Assembly (NCBI GenBank): GCA_902617715.1
Contig: CACMXS010000001.1
Location: 1-64,000 of the forward strand
DNA length: 64,000 bases
Direction: 5' to 3'
Source of the DNA: an uncultured Pelagibacteraceae bacterium
GTDB taxonomy: Bacteria; Pseudomonadota; Alphaproteobacteria; Pelagibacterales; Pelagibacteraceae
Under the pieces are notes generated by a model. It ran no database searches, was not told the DNA's origin, and saw only the letters and a program-made list of their open reading frames with translations. Positions 40,959-51,546 of this stretch are shown one piece after another. The stretch's first letter is position 1, and every line of letters starts with the position of its first letter. Made by a program: the position numbers and the translations under genes.

Positions 40959-41399
40959 ATGAAACACTCTAAAGAGCGTCCATATGTTTTGTTTGTTGCG
41001 GAAGTTATCTATTCAGAAATTGCAAGAATAAAAAAAAAAGATCCTAGTTTATCAATAATAGATGCTGTTGATGCTTTTATTGGCTCTGAAACTTATAATC
41101 ATATAAGTAGTGGTAAATTCCATGAAGAATGGTTAAAGGAATTAAAACAAAATGATTTTATTGATAAAAATACCAAAAAGAAAATACCAGTAGAAACAAT
41201 CAAATTACTTAATATGCAAAAGGATGTAATGATCAAACAATTGATTCAATTTCCTGATTTATATTATGCAAAAAGTCACTTTCCTTTAGAAATTTCTCAA
41301 AGAGCTTTTGATCATCTCTGGAGAATGTGTGAAAGTTATGAATTATGGTGTAAAGAAACTAAACAATTAAATTTGATAAAGTTAGATATTATTGATTAG
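40959..41399 (+). CDS. 146-residue protein of unknown function
   Basis: The protein begins MKHSKERPYVLFVAEVIYSE and is mostly alpha-helical, charged, with no membrane segment. Its ATG abuts the racemase stop. It has conserved-looking aromatic residues in HLWRMCESYELWC. I do not recognise a family. Its 3' end overlaps the convergent lipoprotein gene by 11 bases. Confidence 0.68.
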   Translation: MKHSKERPYVLFVAEVIYSEIARIKKKDPSLSIIDAVDAFIGSETYNHISSGKFHEEWLKELKQNDFIDKNTKKKIPVETIKLLNMQKDVMIKQLIQFPDLYYAKSHFPLEISQRAFDHLWRMCESYELWCKETKQLNLIKLDIID

Positions 41400-41703
41400 A
41401 AGATTTTAAAATATTGTTTGTTATTTTAACTCTTTTTTTTACTAAGTCTTGAAAATCTTTACTCTCTAAAGTTTTCTTGTGAATATTGTTTCTGTCAGGA
41501 GAAGTAAATTCAACTATATTTTCCATTGGTGTTTTACCAGTATACATTGTTATCATTTCACTTGACCCATAAGAAAATCCAGCTTGAAAAACATTTCCAG
41601 TTGAAGTTAAAGTATATGCCGGGCCCAACATAGCAGTTGGAGAAGTGCAAGCCCCTAAAAAACAGAAAATAGATATTCCAAGAATTATTTTCTTATATTT
41701 CAT
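41389..41703 (-). CDS. small lipoprotein
   Basis: I start at ATG 41703, giving 104 residues with a lipoprotein signal: MKYKKIILGISIFCFLGACT, with lipobox LGAC. The mature part has AMLGPAYTLTSTGNVFQAGF and SYGSSEMITMYTGKTPMENI. An upstream in-frame start at 41784 would add an unlikely N-terminus. It converges with the 146-residue gene. Function unknown, probably anchored in the outer or inner membrane. Confidence 0.72.
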   Translation of the reverse strand: MKYKKIILGISIFCFLGACTSPTAMLGPAYTLTSTGNVFQAGFSYGSSEMITMYTGKTPMENIVEFTSPDRNNIHKKTLESKDFQDLVKKRVKITNNILKSSNQ

Positions 41704-41838
41704 CGGTGTGATTCTTAAGCATTTTAAAATACAACTCAAGTTAGAATTTAATTTTTGATCCAAATAATGGTTTTTCATGGACAAATTTAACTAAATTTGA
41801 GAATCAAAAGTAAGAAAATTTTATTTATAAAACCTAAA

Positions 41839-42687
41839 ATGATCAGAGTTTATCCTTTCATCTTTATCCTGTTATGGTCTTCAGCATTCATAACTACTAA
41901 ACCGATTGTAGATAATAGCGATCCATTTTCCGCTTTAGCATTTAGATTTTTTTTTGTTGCTATTGGTTTTTTTTTATTTTGTCTTTATTCCAAAAGATCA
42001 ATAATAATCAAAAAAACTAATCTAATAGAGTCTATATTCAGCGGAATTTTATTTCATGGACTTTATTTGGGGGGTGTTTTTTTTTCGATTTCAATTGGAA
42101 TGCCAGCAGGTATAGCTGCTTTAATTGTTACCCTTCAGCCTGTTTTAACAAATATACTTAGTGGCCCAATACTTAATGAAAAAATTACAATTAAACAATG
42201 GATTGGGGCATTTCTTGGATTTGTTGGTGCTATTTTAGTTTTAGGTTTTGATTTGGGTACAGATATTCCTACTTTAGGTTTAATTGCTACTGTAATTGCC
42301 TTGATCGCTATAACATCATCAACTATTTGGCAGAAAAAATTAAGCAATAATCTTCCTTTGTCTGTAAGTAATTTTTATCAAGCAATAGGTGGATGTTTAT
42401 TTCATACTGTCTTAGTAATTTTTTTTGCAGAACCATTTATCAATTTTTCATCAACTTTTATAATCGCAATGTGTCATCAAATATTTCTAGTTTCTTTTGG
42501 AGCATTTACCATTCTAATGTTTTTGATAAAAAAAAATTCTGCAAGCAAAACTGTATCTATATTTTTTTTAATTCCAGCTGTTTCTGCGTTTATGGGGTGG
42601 TTTTTTCTGAACGAAATATTAACACAAATAGATCTAATAGGTTTTTTTATAGCAACTATTGGGGTGTATATTGCAACAAGAAAATAA
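41839..42687 (+). CDS. EamA-family drug/metabolite transporter
   Basis: The 282-residue protein has ten hydrophobic helices in two EamA repeats (PFIFILLWSSAFITTKPIVD at the start, GAFLGFVGAILVLGFDLG between, and GWFFLNEILTQIDLIG in the second). The ATG at 41839 is preferred to an upstream in-frame TTG at 41797. Such transporters export metabolites or amino acids; the substrate is unknown. The convergent soxG gene ends two bases after its stop. Confidence 0.85.
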   Translation: MIRVYPFIFILLWSSAFITTKPIVDNSDPFSALAFRFFFVAIGFFLFCLYSKRSIIIKKTNLIESIFSGILFHGLYLGGVFFSISIGMPAGIAALIVTLQPVLTNILSGPILNEKITIKQWIGAFLGFVGAILVLGFDLGTDIPTLGLIATVIALIAITSSTIWQKKLSNNLPLSVSNFYQAIGGCLFHTVLVIFFAEPFINFSSTFIIAMCHQIFLVSFGAFTILMFLIKKNSASKTVSIFFLIPAVSAFMGWFFLNEILTQIDLIGFFIATIGVYIATRK

Positions 42688-42688
42688 T

Positions 42689-43273
42689 TTAGACAGCTTT
42701 ATATCCAAATTCTAGACAAGAATCAGTTAAAGAATGATACAAAGACTCTCCAAAACTTCTTAGGCCTAATATTCTAACTTTTTTTGGATTATCTGAAATA
42801 ATATCAATTGTTATAGTAACTCCATTATAAACTGAATTCACACAATTATCTACTTTGAGTGAATTTATATCTAATGGACACCCTTTTTTAAGAACTTCAT
42901 TTACCAAACTTCCTTCTAATTCAATTATTGTTCTGGAATGTGAAATATCAGTGATTGCAAAATCTATTTCATTAAACTGATTTTTTTCTTTATCTATTAG
43001 ATCTAAATTATATGAAAAAACTAACCAACAGTCTGGACCGTACCATAGTATTCTTGTTTTAGAATTAGATGTTGAATTGAGTGAAGATGGAAAACTTAAC
43101 CCGTCTAATTTGATTTTTGAAGTATCAAAGCTGGAATTTTTATATTTTGCAATTTGAAATATTAATAGTCCATTTATTTCTGAAACTTTTAATAAATCAT
43201 TGTCACTCTTTTTATCGTGATCACCAAATTTTCCAACTTTGTGAACAAAATTTAATGATGAAACTTGTATCAT
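42689..43273 (-). CDS. soxG: sarcosine oxidase gamma subunit family
   Basis: The 194-residue protein has the SoxG layout with ARILWYGPDCWLVFS-like TRILWYGPDCWLVF and DISHSRTIIELEGSLVNEVL and KGCPLDINSL. It forms the heterotetrameric sarcosine oxidase with SoxB, SoxD and SoxA encoded directly upstream; its start overlaps soxA by four bases. N-methylglutamate dehydrogenase (MgdD) is homologous and cannot be excluded from sequence alone. Confidence 0.87.
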   Translation of the reverse strand: MIQVSSLNFVHKVGKFGDHDKKSDNDLLKVSEINGLLIFQIAKYKNSSFDTSKIKLDGLSFPSSLNSTSNSKTRILWYGPDCWLVFSYNLDLIDKEKNQFNEIDFAITDISHSRTIIELEGSLVNEVLKKGCPLDINSLKVDNCVNSVYNGVTITIDIISDNPKKVRILGLRSFGESLYHSLTDSCLEFGYKAV

Positions 43274-46266
43274 GATCTCACTCTCTTTCCTTCATGATCA
43301 ACATAATGAGATGAAATTACTTCCACCTCTATAGCTGAATTCTTTAAAGGTGAAACTGCAAATAATTTTTTACCAATCATATTTTTTCCATCTTTAACTA
43401 TAGCCAAAGAGAACGGATTATTATTTTCAACACTCCAACAAGACGAAGATACATGTCCTAATTTTGGATTTGGTAATTTAGCATCTTTATTTACTACTAA
43501 ATGTGATCCTTCTGGAATACTTGTTTTTTTATCTGTAGGAATTAAACCAACAATTTTTTGTCTATCAGAATTATTGAATGCTTCTTTTTGTAAAGATCTT
43601 TTGCCAATAAAATCTTTTTTCTTGGACACTAAACCTTCTAAAGAAACATCATAAGGAATAGTTCTTCCATCTAATTCAGGTCCAGCAACATGGCCCATTT
43701 CGATTCTTAAAGTTGATAATGCTTCAGTCCCATATGGCTGAATATTAAATTCTTTCCCGATCTCCATCATTTTTTCCCACATGAAAAGACCATAATCTGA
43801 CTCAACATTTATTTCGTAAGCTAACTCGCCAGAAAATGAGATTCTGAAAATTTTAGCTTTTATTCCAAATAAACTACCCTCTGTATATCCCATAAACGGC
43901 AAAGCTTCATTGCTCACATCTAGATCAGGAAATAACTTTGCCAGTACCCCTCTAGATTTTGGTCCAGCTAGTGCGGCTCCTGCCCACTGTTCTGTAGTTG
44001 ATAAAACATTTACTTTAAGTTCTGGCCAAACAACTTGAAGATAATATTCCAAATGAGATAAGACATTAGCTGCTTGTGCGGTTGTAGTAGTCATATGGTA
44101 ATGGTTTTCAGAGATTCTAGTAGTTGTCCCATCATCCATCACTATTCCATCCTCTCTTAACATTACTCCATATCTTGCTTTACCAATGGGTAGTTTCAAC
44201 CAAGCATTTGTATAAACCCTATTTAAAAATTCTGCTGCATCCGGTCCTTTTATATCTATTTTTCCAAGTGTTGTTACATCACAAATTCCAACATGATCTC
44301 TTACATTTTTAGCTTCTCTTTTTGAAGCTTCAAACAAATTTTCATTACCTTGTTTATAATATCTTGGTCTCTTCCAAGCACCTGCATCAACAAAAACAGC
44401 ATTGTTTTTTTCATGCCATGTGTGCATTGGAGTTTTTCTAGTTGGCATATATTCCATATCAACTTCTCTTCCAACAATTGTACCAATAGTAATTGGAGTA
44501 AATGGAGGTCTAAAAGTAGTATGTCCTACTTGCGGAACAATCTTTTTTTCAACATTTGCAACTAATTGAAGTCCATTAAGGTTGCTAGTACGACCCTGGT
44601 CAGTTGCCATACCTAATGTTGTATATCTTTTTACATGCTCAATTGATCTGTAACCTTCACGAAGAGCAACTTCGATATCAGATACTGCAACATCATTTTG
44701 AAAATCTACAAAACGTTTGTAATTTTTGTCTTTTGGTAAAGGTGAACACCAAAATTTATCGTGTGGATTTTTTTTTGTTTCATTTGAATTTGGCGTTGAG
44801 GTAGAATTATTATTTTTTGTAATCTTTTTAGAAAGATTAAATCCTGTTTTAAATCCATCATTCAAAGTTTCTTTTAATGTAAAAGTGCCTTTAGAAGCTC
44901 CAACAGATGTTTCATTTTGCTTTGATTTGTCGGGTACAAAGGCATCTATTTGATCATTGAACTTAAGTTTATTTCCAGACTGTGATGCTAGATGGACAGT
45001 TGGTGTCCAAAAACCAGAGACACATATACAATCACATTCAATGGTTTCGGAATTTTCAAAATCTGTTTTATCTTTATTTAATTTGCCAATTAGTGCTGAT
45101 TTAACTTTTTTATATCCGTTTGCAGCAATTACTGCATAAGAAAATTTTATTTGAATATTATTGCTTTTAGCTGTCTCTATTAACTCAGATGAATGTTCTT
45201 CTCTTGTATCTAAAATTATTGGATGAACTCCTTGTTTTTTAAATTCTAAAGCTGTTTCATATGCGCTATCATTATTTGTAAATATTAAGGGCTTTTTACC
45301 AACTAACACTCCATATACTTTGATATATTCTTTTGCAGCCGCAGATAAAAATATTCCAGGCGTATCATTATTTCCAAAAACTATTGGTCTCTCTATTGAA
45401 CCTGTAGATAATAATACTTCTTTGGCTCTGATATACCATAATCTTTGTCTTGGAGTATATTTGGGTTTATTTTCTAAATGATCTCCAGTTCTTTCAAACA
45501 TAACTGTCATATTATGATCATAGTAGCCAAATACTTGTGATCTATTTTTAATTATAACATTTGGCATCTCTTTTAACTCAGTTATTATTTTATCTGTCCA
45601 AGCTTTACCTGATAAATTATCTATAGTTACATCATCTGTTAATAACGACCCGCCAAACCTTGGTTTGTCTTCAGCAAGAATAACTCTCGCACCATTTTTT
45701 GCTGCTGCATAAGCGCTAGATAAACCAGCAGGTCCAGATCCCGCAACTAGTAAATCACAATATTCATATTTGTGTTCGTATCTTTCCTTATCTTTCTTTA
45801 TTGATGCAACACCAAGACCTGCTGCTTTTCTGATAAATGGTTCATAAATTTTATACCAAAAGCTTTTTGGCCACATGAAAGTTTTGTAATAAAAACCAGC
45901 TGGAAAAAATCTATTTAAAAAGTTGTTTATTGCTCCAACATCAAATTCTACAGATGGCCAACAGTTCTGGCTTGAGGCTTCAATACCCTCAACTAATTCG
46001 AATTCTGTTGCGTTAACATTAGGCTCAGAATGACCATTTAATTGAATTTGTAATTTTGCGTTAGGTTCATCAACACCAGCTCCAAAAAAACCTCTAGGTC
46101 TATGATATTTAAAACTTCTACCAACTAAATGAATTCCATTCGCAAGTAAAGCTGAAGCTAATGTGTCTCCTTCATATCCAGTATACTTTTTACCATTAAA
46201 CTTAAAAGATATTGCTTTATTTCGATTTAATAAACCTTCATTGCTAAGACGATACGATTGACTCAT
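43270..46266 (-). CDS. soxA: sarcosine oxidase alpha subunit family
   Basis: The 998-residue protein has an N-terminal ferredoxin-like domain (FNGKKYTGYEGDTLASALLA), an NAD/FAD domain (LLVAGSGPAGLSSAYAAAKN) and a C-terminal GcvT-type folate domain (VGICDVTTLGKIDIKGPDAA). Oxidative demethylation of sarcosine gives glycine, and the methyl carbon goes to THF. Domain order and length match SoxA. It lies between soxD and soxG with four-base overlaps. MgdC is the alternative. Confidence 0.9.
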   Translation of the reverse strand: MSQSYRLSNEGLLNRNKAISFKFNGKKYTGYEGDTLASALLANGIHLVGRSFKYHRPRGFFGAGVDEPNAKLQIQLNGHSEPNVNATEFELVEGIEASSQNCWPSVEFDVGAINNFLNRFFPAGFYYKTFMWPKSFWYKIYEPFIRKAAGLGVASIKKDKERYEHKYEYCDLLVAGSGPAGLSSAYAAAKNGARVILAEDKPRFGGSLLTDDVTIDNLSGKAWTDKIITELKEMPNVIIKNRSQVFGYYDHNMTVMFERTGDHLENKPKYTPRQRLWYIRAKEVLLSTGSIERPIVFGNNDTPGIFLSAAAKEYIKVYGVLVGKKPLIFTNNDSAYETALEFKKQGVHPIILDTREEHSSELIETAKSNNIQIKFSYAVIAANGYKKVKSALIGKLNKDKTDFENSETIECDCICVSGFWTPTVHLASQSGNKLKFNDQIDAFVPDKSKQNETSVGASKGTFTLKETLNDGFKTGFNLSKKITKNNNSTSTPNSNETKKNPHDKFWCSPLPKDKNYKRFVDFQNDVAVSDIEVALREGYRSIEHVKRYTTLGMATDQGRTSNLNGLQLVANVEKKIVPQVGHTTFRPPFTPITIGTIVGREVDMEYMPTRKTPMHTWHEKNNAVFVDAGAWKRPRYYKQGNENLFEASKREAKNVRDHVGICDVTTLGKIDIKGPDAAEFLNRVYTNAWLKLPIGKARYGVMLREDGIVMDDGTTTRISENHYHMTTTTAQAANVLSHLEYYLQVVWPELKVNVLSTTEQWAGAALAGPKSRGVLAKLFPDLDVSNEALPFMGYTEGSLFGIKAKIFRISFSGELAYEINVESDYGLFMWEKMMEIGKEFNIQPYGTEALSTLRIEMGHVAGPELDGRTIPYDVSLEGLVSKKKDFIGKRSLQKEAFNNSDRQKIVGLIPTDKKTSIPEGSHLVVNKDAKLPNPKLGHVSSSCWSVENNNPFSLAIVKDGKNMIGKKLFAVSPLKNSAIEVEVISSHYVDHEGKRVRS

Positions 46267-46532
46267 TTTATTTCTTCATTCATTTTTGCAGTTTGAAAAA
46301 TTTCATGTGTAACAGTATCCCTTTGGACTTTAAACCATTGTCTGCAGCCAGCTACGTGATGCCATAACTCCACATGTTTTCCCCTAGGACTTTTTCTTAA
46401 ATAAACAAACTCATTCCATTTATCGTCAGATATTTCTTGGTTCAGCTCTGGTCTCTTTACTGTTCCATCTCCACCATAAGCAAATTCTTTTTGTGATCTA
46501 TATCCACAAAATGGACATTTAATACTAAGCAT
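46263..46532 (-). CDS. soxD: sarcosine oxidase delta subunit family
   Basis: The 89-residue zinc protein has the SoxD ligands C6, C9 (CPFCGYRSQKEF), H59 and C63 (WHHVAGCRQWF). It overlaps soxA by four bases and starts one base after the soxB stop. Confidence 0.92.
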   Translation of the reverse strand: MLSIKCPFCGYRSQKEFAYGGDGTVKRPELNQEISDDKWNEFVYLRKSPRGKHVELWHHVAGCRQWFKVQRDTVTHEIFQTAKMNEEIK

Positions 46533-47789
46533 TTATGAAATCCAAGTTTTTGTTCCCAGGCCTTTTTCGTCTAACAAATATCCTTTTGAAAATCTATTTA
46601 AACTAAAACCCTCATTTAATTCGTGAACTCTATCTTGAGCTATTGTATGGGCAAAAGTCCACCCAGAGGATGGAACAGATTTGAAACCTCCATAACACCA
46701 ACCACAATTTAAATATAATCCATCTATATGAGTTTTATCAATTATCGGAGATCCATCCATAGACATATCCATTATACCTCCCCAAGTTCTAAGCATCTTT
46801 AGTCTACTTAAAAAAGGAAATAGAGCGATACCACCAGTTAAAACATGCTGAATTGTAGGTAGGTTTCCTTTTTGTGCATAACTATTATATCCATCCAAGT
46901 CACCTCCCATTACCATTTCACCTTTATCTGATTGACTAATATAAAAATGTCCCGCACCAAATGTGACTACTCCATCTAAAACAGGTTTAACTGGTTCCGA
47001 GACACAAGCTTGTAAAAGATGGGTCTCAATTGGTAATGTTATATTTAATTTTTCTGCTAAAACATTTGTGCTTCCAGCGACGCATAGGCCTATTTTTTTT
47101 GTTTTAATATCTCCTCTTGAAGTTCTCACACCTTGAATTTTTCCGCCAGAAACATCAAACCCTGTCACTTCACAGTTTTGTATTATGTCTACTCCCATTG
47201 AGTCAGCTTGACGTGCATAACCCCATGCAACTGCATCATGTCTCGCAGTTCCTGCACTTGGCTGTGCTAAACCACCAAAAATTGGATATCTAACATCGTC
47301 TGAAAAATCTGCCATTGGAATAATCTTCTTTACCTCTTCTCTATTTAATAAAACTGCATCTATTCCGTTTAATCGCATTGAGTTACCTCTTCGGGCATAA
47401 GCATTCATTTGGGCATCAGAGTGGGCTAAATTAATAATTCCTCTTGGAGAGAACATGACATTAAAATTTAACTCCTGGCTCATATTTCTCCATAAATTCA
47501 TTCCAAACTCATTAAATCTTGCGTTATCATCGTACATAAAATTTGATCTAATGATTGTAGTATTTCTTCCAATATTTCCTCCACCAATCCATCCTTTCTC
47601 AATAATGGCAACTTTTGTGATCTTATGTTCTTTGGCCAAATAATAGGCTGTTGCCAAACCATGACCTCCACCACCGATTATGACTACATCATATTCTTTT
47701 TTTGGAGACGGATCTTTCCAAGCTAAATCCCATTTTTCATGATTAGAAAAGGCGTTTTTTATTAGGCTAAATATCGAATATTTTTGCAT
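46533..47789 (-). CDS. soxB: sarcosine oxidase beta subunit family
   Basis: The 418-residue flavoprotein has the FAD motif YDVVIIGGGGHGLATAYYLA, WIGGGNIGRNTTIIRSNFMY and GWCYGGFKSVPSSGWTFAHT. It starts the soxBDAG operon on the minus strand. The divergent formate-THF ligase gene lies 127 bases away, which fits a pathway where methylene-THF is oxidised to formate. Sarcosine is favoured because a DMG dehydrogenase-like gene is nearby and no gmaS is seen for N-methylglutamate. Confidence 0.9.
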   Translation of the reverse strand: MQKYSIFSLIKNAFSNHEKWDLAWKDPSPKKEYDVVIIGGGGHGLATAYYLAKEHKITKVAIIEKGWIGGGNIGRNTTIIRSNFMYDDNARFNEFGMNLWRNMSQELNFNVMFSPRGIINLAHSDAQMNAYARRGNSMRLNGIDAVLLNREEVKKIIPMADFSDDVRYPIFGGLAQPSAGTARHDAVAWGYARQADSMGVDIIQNCEVTGFDVSGGKIQGVRTSRGDIKTKKIGLCVAGSTNVLAEKLNITLPIETHLLQACVSEPVKPVLDGVVTFGAGHFYISQSDKGEMVMGGDLDGYNSYAQKGNLPTIQHVLTGGIALFPFLSRLKMLRTWGGIMDMSMDGSPIIDKTHIDGLYLNCGWCYGGFKSVPSSGWTFAHTIAQDRVHELNEGFSLNRFSKGYLLDEKGLGTKTWIS

Positions 47790-47916
47790 AGATGAATTTT
47801 ATAATAATGAATATAAATAGTTCATATTTTTTTTATATATAATTTTTAGATATTTCCAAACCTCTTAAAAAGAGATACTAATCGTCCAACTTTTTAATAT
47901 TTATATAAAACTTTTA

Positions 47917-49602
47917 ATGAGTGAAGTTAAATCAGATATCCAAATAGCAAGAGAAGCTAAAATGCAGCCTATAAAGGATATTCTGGCTAAAATAAATGTT
48001 CCTGACGAAAGTTCTGCTTTTAGCCCAATGGGTCGCCATATTGCAAAAATTAATTTGAATTATTTAGATGATTTAAAAAATAAAAAAGATGGAAAATTAA
48101 TTTTAGTTACTGCTATAACTCCAACTCCTGCGGGAGAAGGAAAAACTACCACATCTGTTGGGCTGAATGATGGGTTAAATAAAATTGGAAAAAAATCTAT
48201 AGTATGTTTAAGAGAACCAAGTCTAGGGCCATCTTTTGGATTAAAAGGTGGTGCGGCTGGTGGAGGTTATGCTCAAGTTGTTCCAATGGAACAAATCAAT
48301 TTACATTTCACTGGGGATTTTCATGCAATTACTTCTGCTCATAATTTATTATCTGCCCTTATCGATAATCATATTTATTGGGGTAATAAACTAAATATCG
48401 ATGTTAGAAGAGTTTCTTGGAGAAGAGTAATGGACATGAATGATAGATCCCTAAGATCAATCATCGTAGATCTAGGAGGTGTAGCAAATGGATATCCACG
48501 TCAAGACAGTTTTGACATCACAGTTGCTTCAGAACTTATGGCCATCTTTTGTCTAGCAACAGATTTAAAAGATTTGGAAAATAGGATTGCAAATATAACA
48601 ATTGGATACACCAGAGATAAAAAACCTATACATGCAAAAGATTTAAATGCGCAAGGACCAATGACAGTTTTACTTAAAGAAGCAATTAGACCAAATGTTA
48701 CCCAAACTTTAGAAAACAATCCTGCTATTATTCATGGAGGACCTTTTGCTAATATTGCTCATGGTTGTAATTCTGTAATAGCTACAAAGGCAGGACTCAA
48801 ATTGGCGGATTATGTAGTCACGGAAGCTGGATTTGGTGCAGATCTTGGGGCGGAGAAATTTTTAAACATTAAATGTAGAAAATCAGGATTGAAACCTGAT
48901 TGCGTAGTTATCGTTGCGACCATTAGAGCTCTTAAAATGCATGGTGGTGTATCAAAAGATGAATTGAAAAATGAAAATGTAAAAGCATTAAAAAAAGGGT
49001 TAGTAAATCTAGAGAGACATATAAATAACACACGAAAATTTGGATTGCCTGTTACAATTGCTGTGAACCATTTTATTACAGACTCAGATAAAGAAATGAA
49101 AACATTATTAGATTTTTGTAAAACTCAAGGTGTTAAAGCTTCAAAATGTACTCATTGGTCTGATGGAAGTGAGGGAACAAAAGAACTTGCAAAAAATGTT
49201 GTGACTATCTGTGAGGATAATCAAGATACATTTAAATATTTATATGAAGACAAATTACCTTTGTTTAAAAAAATCGAGAAAATTGCTCAAGAAATTTACC
49301 ATGCAAGTGAAGTTGTTGCTGACACAAAAGTGAGGCAGCAATTAAAAGATTTCGAGGAAAAAGGTTACGGAAATCTTCCAGTGTGTATTGCTAAAACTCA
49401 ATACAGTTTTTCAACAGATCCCAATCTTAAAGGAGCACCAACTGGACATGTATTACCAGTAAGAGAGGTGAGATTATCATCAGGTGCAGAGTTTATTGTT
49501 GTTGTATGTGGAGAGATAATGACAATGCCAGGTCTACCAAAAATACCTGCTGCAGACTCTATTAAATTAAATGATAAAGGTGAAATAGAGGGCTTATTTT
49601 AA
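47917..49602 (+). CDS. fhs: formate-tetrahydrofolate ligase
   Basis: The 561-residue enzyme interconverts formate, ATP and THF with 10-formyl-[13 protein letters not shown] (residues 69-78) is the P-loop; [20 protein letters not shown] and [17 protein letters not shown] are family motifs. In methyl-oxidising SAR11 cells it probably runs in the ATP-yielding direction, releasing formate. It converges with the glutamine amidotransferase gene, overlapping by four bases. Confidence 0.96.
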   Translation: MSEVKSDIQIAREAKMQPIKDILAKINVPDESSAFSPMGRHIAKINLNYLDDLKNKKDGKLILVTAITPTPAGEGKTTTSVGLNDGLNKIGKKSIVCLREPSLGPSFGLKGGAAGGGYAQVVPMEQINLHFTGDFHAITSAHNLLSALIDNHIYWGNKLNIDVRRVSWRRVMDMNDRSLRSIIVDLGGVANGYPRQDSFDITVASELMAIFCLATDLKDLENRIANITIGYTRDKKPIHAKDLNAQGPMTVLLKEAIRPNVTQTLENNPAIIHGGPFANIAHGCNSVIATKAGLKLADYVVTEAGFGADLGAEKFLNIKCRKSGLKPDCVVIVATIRALKMHGGVSKDELKNENVKALKKGLVNLERHINNTRKFGLPVTIAVNHFITDSDKEMKTLLDFCKTQGVKASKCTHWSDGSEGTKELAKNVVTICEDNQDTFKYLYEDKLPLFKKIEKIAQEIYHASEVVADTKVRQQLKDFEEKGYGNLPVCIAKTQYSFSTDPNLKGAPTGHVLPVREVRLSSGAEFIVVVCGEIMTMPGLPKIPAADSIKLNDKGEIEGLF

Positions 49603-50381
49603 TTTAGATGATTAAGCCAATTTTTTAATTCCATCATTCTTTTTTCTCTATTCGTTACCAAAATTTCTTTTTTAATAAATAATATATGTTTTTCAACATC
49701 CTCGGTGTTTTTAAAAACTTTTCTATTTTCAATCAATTTATCTTTTCTAAACTGAATTAAGCTTATCATTTTCTCATAAGTTATCTCTGGATGATATTGC
49801 AGCCCCCAAACTTTAGTATCATTTATCTCAAAATATAAACTTTGTATTTTGTTTATCTTATTTGAAGCTAAACAAATTCCATTTTTTGGTAATTTTACAA
49901 CCTCATCAAAATTAAATGCGGGTGAATTAAATTTTCTATCTTTGTTAATATACAAAGGATGTTTTATTCCATTTTCATTGACTTCGATTTCATTTGCTAT
50001 TCCAATATGCGAGTTATTTGCTTTTTTAACCTGACCCCCAGCAGCAGTAACTGCTACTTGCAAACCCCAACAAATAGCTAAAATTTTTTTTACTTTTTTT
50101 TGACAATCTTTCATAAATTCAATTTGCTTTTTGATTTCTGGGGTATCGTCATAAATATTTAAGCTACTACCTCCCCATATTAGCCCATCATAATTTTCAA
50201 GTTTGTCAGATATTAATTGAATATTTTGATCTGATGATGGATTAACAACATCAAAATTTAGTTCATTAGTGAAATAAGCAAGACTATCTTTTAAACTTTC
50301 TGTATGAGTTTGTATCCCAACTTTTGAAAAACTTTGATTTTCCTCTCTTAAATTTCCCTCAACAATTAAGATATTCTTCAT
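49599..50381 (-). CDS. class I glutamine amidotransferase-like protein
   Basis: The 260-residue protein has the nucleophile elbow [20 protein letters not shown] and the His/Glu of [14 protein letters not shown], so the Cys-His-Glu triad is complete. It resembles stand-alone GATases such as gamma-glutamyl-compound hydrolases or the GuaA-like type. It overlaps the iron-dependent alcohol dehydrogenase gene by four bases (ATGA). Substrate unknown. Confidence 0.83.
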   Translation of the reverse strand: MKNILIVEGNLREENQSFSKVGIQTHTESLKDSLAYFTNELNFDVVNPSSDQNIQLISDKLENYDGLIWGGSSLNIYDDTPEIKKQIEFMKDCQKKVKKILAICWGLQVAVTAAGGQVKKANNSHIGIANEIEVNENGIKHPLYINKDRKFNSPAFNFDEVVKLPKNGICLASNKINKIQSLYFEINDTKVWGLQYHPEITYEKMISLIQFRKDKLIENRKVFKNTEDVEKHILFIKKEILVTNREKRMMELKNWLNHLN

Positions 50382-51538
50382 TTGAATAAATCTCCTGTAA
50401 TGCTGTACTCATACATCATCTTCAGATCATCTTTATCAATTTTTCTTGGATTTCCACTTGTTGATGGATCTTCGTATGCCATTAAAGATAATTCATCTAA
50501 ATTGATTTTTGAACAATCCATAACATCAGAGAGCTTATGAGGAATTCCCAGTTCTTTTCTTAAATCTAATATCCATTCTAAAAAGCTATCAAATTTTTTA
50601 TCTAATCCTAAGTAATCACATATTGAAATTATTTTTTTTTCTATAGAGTTTTTGTTAAATGTTAAAACATACGGCATAAAAATTGCATTTGATAATCCGT
50701 GATGAATATTATATTGGGCATTTACTGGATGGCTCAACGAATGAATTGCACCTAATCCTTTTTGAAAAGCTGTTGAGCCCATTGATGAAGCTGTTAATAA
50801 ATTTTGTCTTGCTTCAACATTTCCTCCATCTTTGAATGCAACTACTAGTGATTTCTTAATCAATTTCATTCCTTCTAAAGCAATACCTTCTGCCATTGGA
50901 TGATAGTTTGGTGCGCAAAAAGCTTCAAGGTTATGAGCTAATGCATCCATACCTGTAGCTGCTGTTAATCTTGGAGAAAGCTCTAAGGTTAATTTTGGAT
51001 CTAAAATAACAATTGAAGGTAATATTTTGGGATGAAAAATAATTTTTTTAATACCTGTTTTTTTATTTATAATAGCTGATGCTCGACCTGTTTCAGATCC
51101 TGTTCCAGCTGTTGTTGGAATTGCAATTATTGGTGAGATATTTTTTTCATCAGCTCTTTTCCAATAATCTCCTATATCTTCAAAATCCCAAATAGGCCTA
51201 TTTTGCCCCGACATAAACGCAATAGCTTTTCCAACATCAATTGTACTTCCCCCTCCAATTGCAATAACTCCATCACAATTATTTTTTTTAAATTCATTTA
51301 CACCATCATCAACATTTTCTCCTATTGGGTTTCCAGAAAAATTTGAAAAAATTTTTAATTCTTGAAATTTACTTTTAATTTCATTTATAATTTTTTGTAT
51401 GAAAGGTAAATTAATTAAATATTTATCAGTAACAAATAAAGGTTTAGTAATTTTTAAATTTATACATGCTTCATCCAAATCGTTTGTTCTATCTTCACCA
51501 ACCCAAACTGTTGTCGGATAATTCCAATTAAATTTCAT
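50378..51538 (-). CDS. iron-containing alcohol dehydrogenase
   Basis: The 386-residue protein has the family patterns VIAIGGGSTIDVGKAIAFMS, IPTTAGTGSETGRASAI, DALAHNLEAFCAPNYHPMAE and KGLGAIHSLSHPVNAQYNIH, HHGLSNAIFMPYVL with the metal-binding His residues. Activity on a short alcohol, diol or phospho-compound is possible. It lies between GATase and a GpsA-like protein in one operon. Confidence 0.88.
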   Translation of the reverse strand: MKFNWNYPTTVWVGEDRTNDLDEACINLKITKPLFVTDKYLINLPFIQKIINEIKSKFQELKIFSNFSGNPIGENVDDGVNEFKKNNCDGVIAIGGGSTIDVGKAIAFMSGQNRPIWDFEDIGDYWKRADEKNISPIIAIPTTAGTGSETGRASAIINKKTGIKKIIFHPKILPSIVILDPKLTLELSPRLTAATGMDALAHNLEAFCAPNYHPMAEGIALEGMKLIKKSLVVAFKDGGNVEARQNLLTASSMGSTAFQKGLGAIHSLSHPVNAQYNIHHGLSNAIFMPYVLTFNKNSIEKKIISICDYLGLDKKFDSFLEWILDLRKELGIPHKLSDVMDCSKINLDELSLMAYEDPSTSGNPRKIDKDDLKMMYEYSITGDLFK

Positions 51539-51546
51539 ATATAATC

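Noticed and set aside
41797..41838. TTG start for the EamA transporter
   Set aside because: It would add a basic 14-residue leader before helix 1 and lacks a ribosome site; ATG 41839 gives the normal family start.
43270..46266. Several long open frames on the opposite strand of soxA (e.g. 44124-45139)
   Set aside because: They are short, rich in His, Ser and Cys, lack ribosome sites and lie wholly inside a clear SoxA coding sequence, so they are antisense shadows.
42689..47789. Annotating soxBDAG as N-methylglutamate dehydrogenase mgdABCD
   Set aside because: The complexes are homologous, but no gmaS or mgsABC-like gene is adjacent and fhs and a DMG dehydrogenase-like gene are; sarcosine oxidase is preferred but not certain.
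47790..47916. Possible glycine or other riboswitch before fhs and soxB
   Set aside because: I see only a weak CTCTT/AAGAG hairpin and AT-rich DNA, with none of the conserved cores of known riboswitches.
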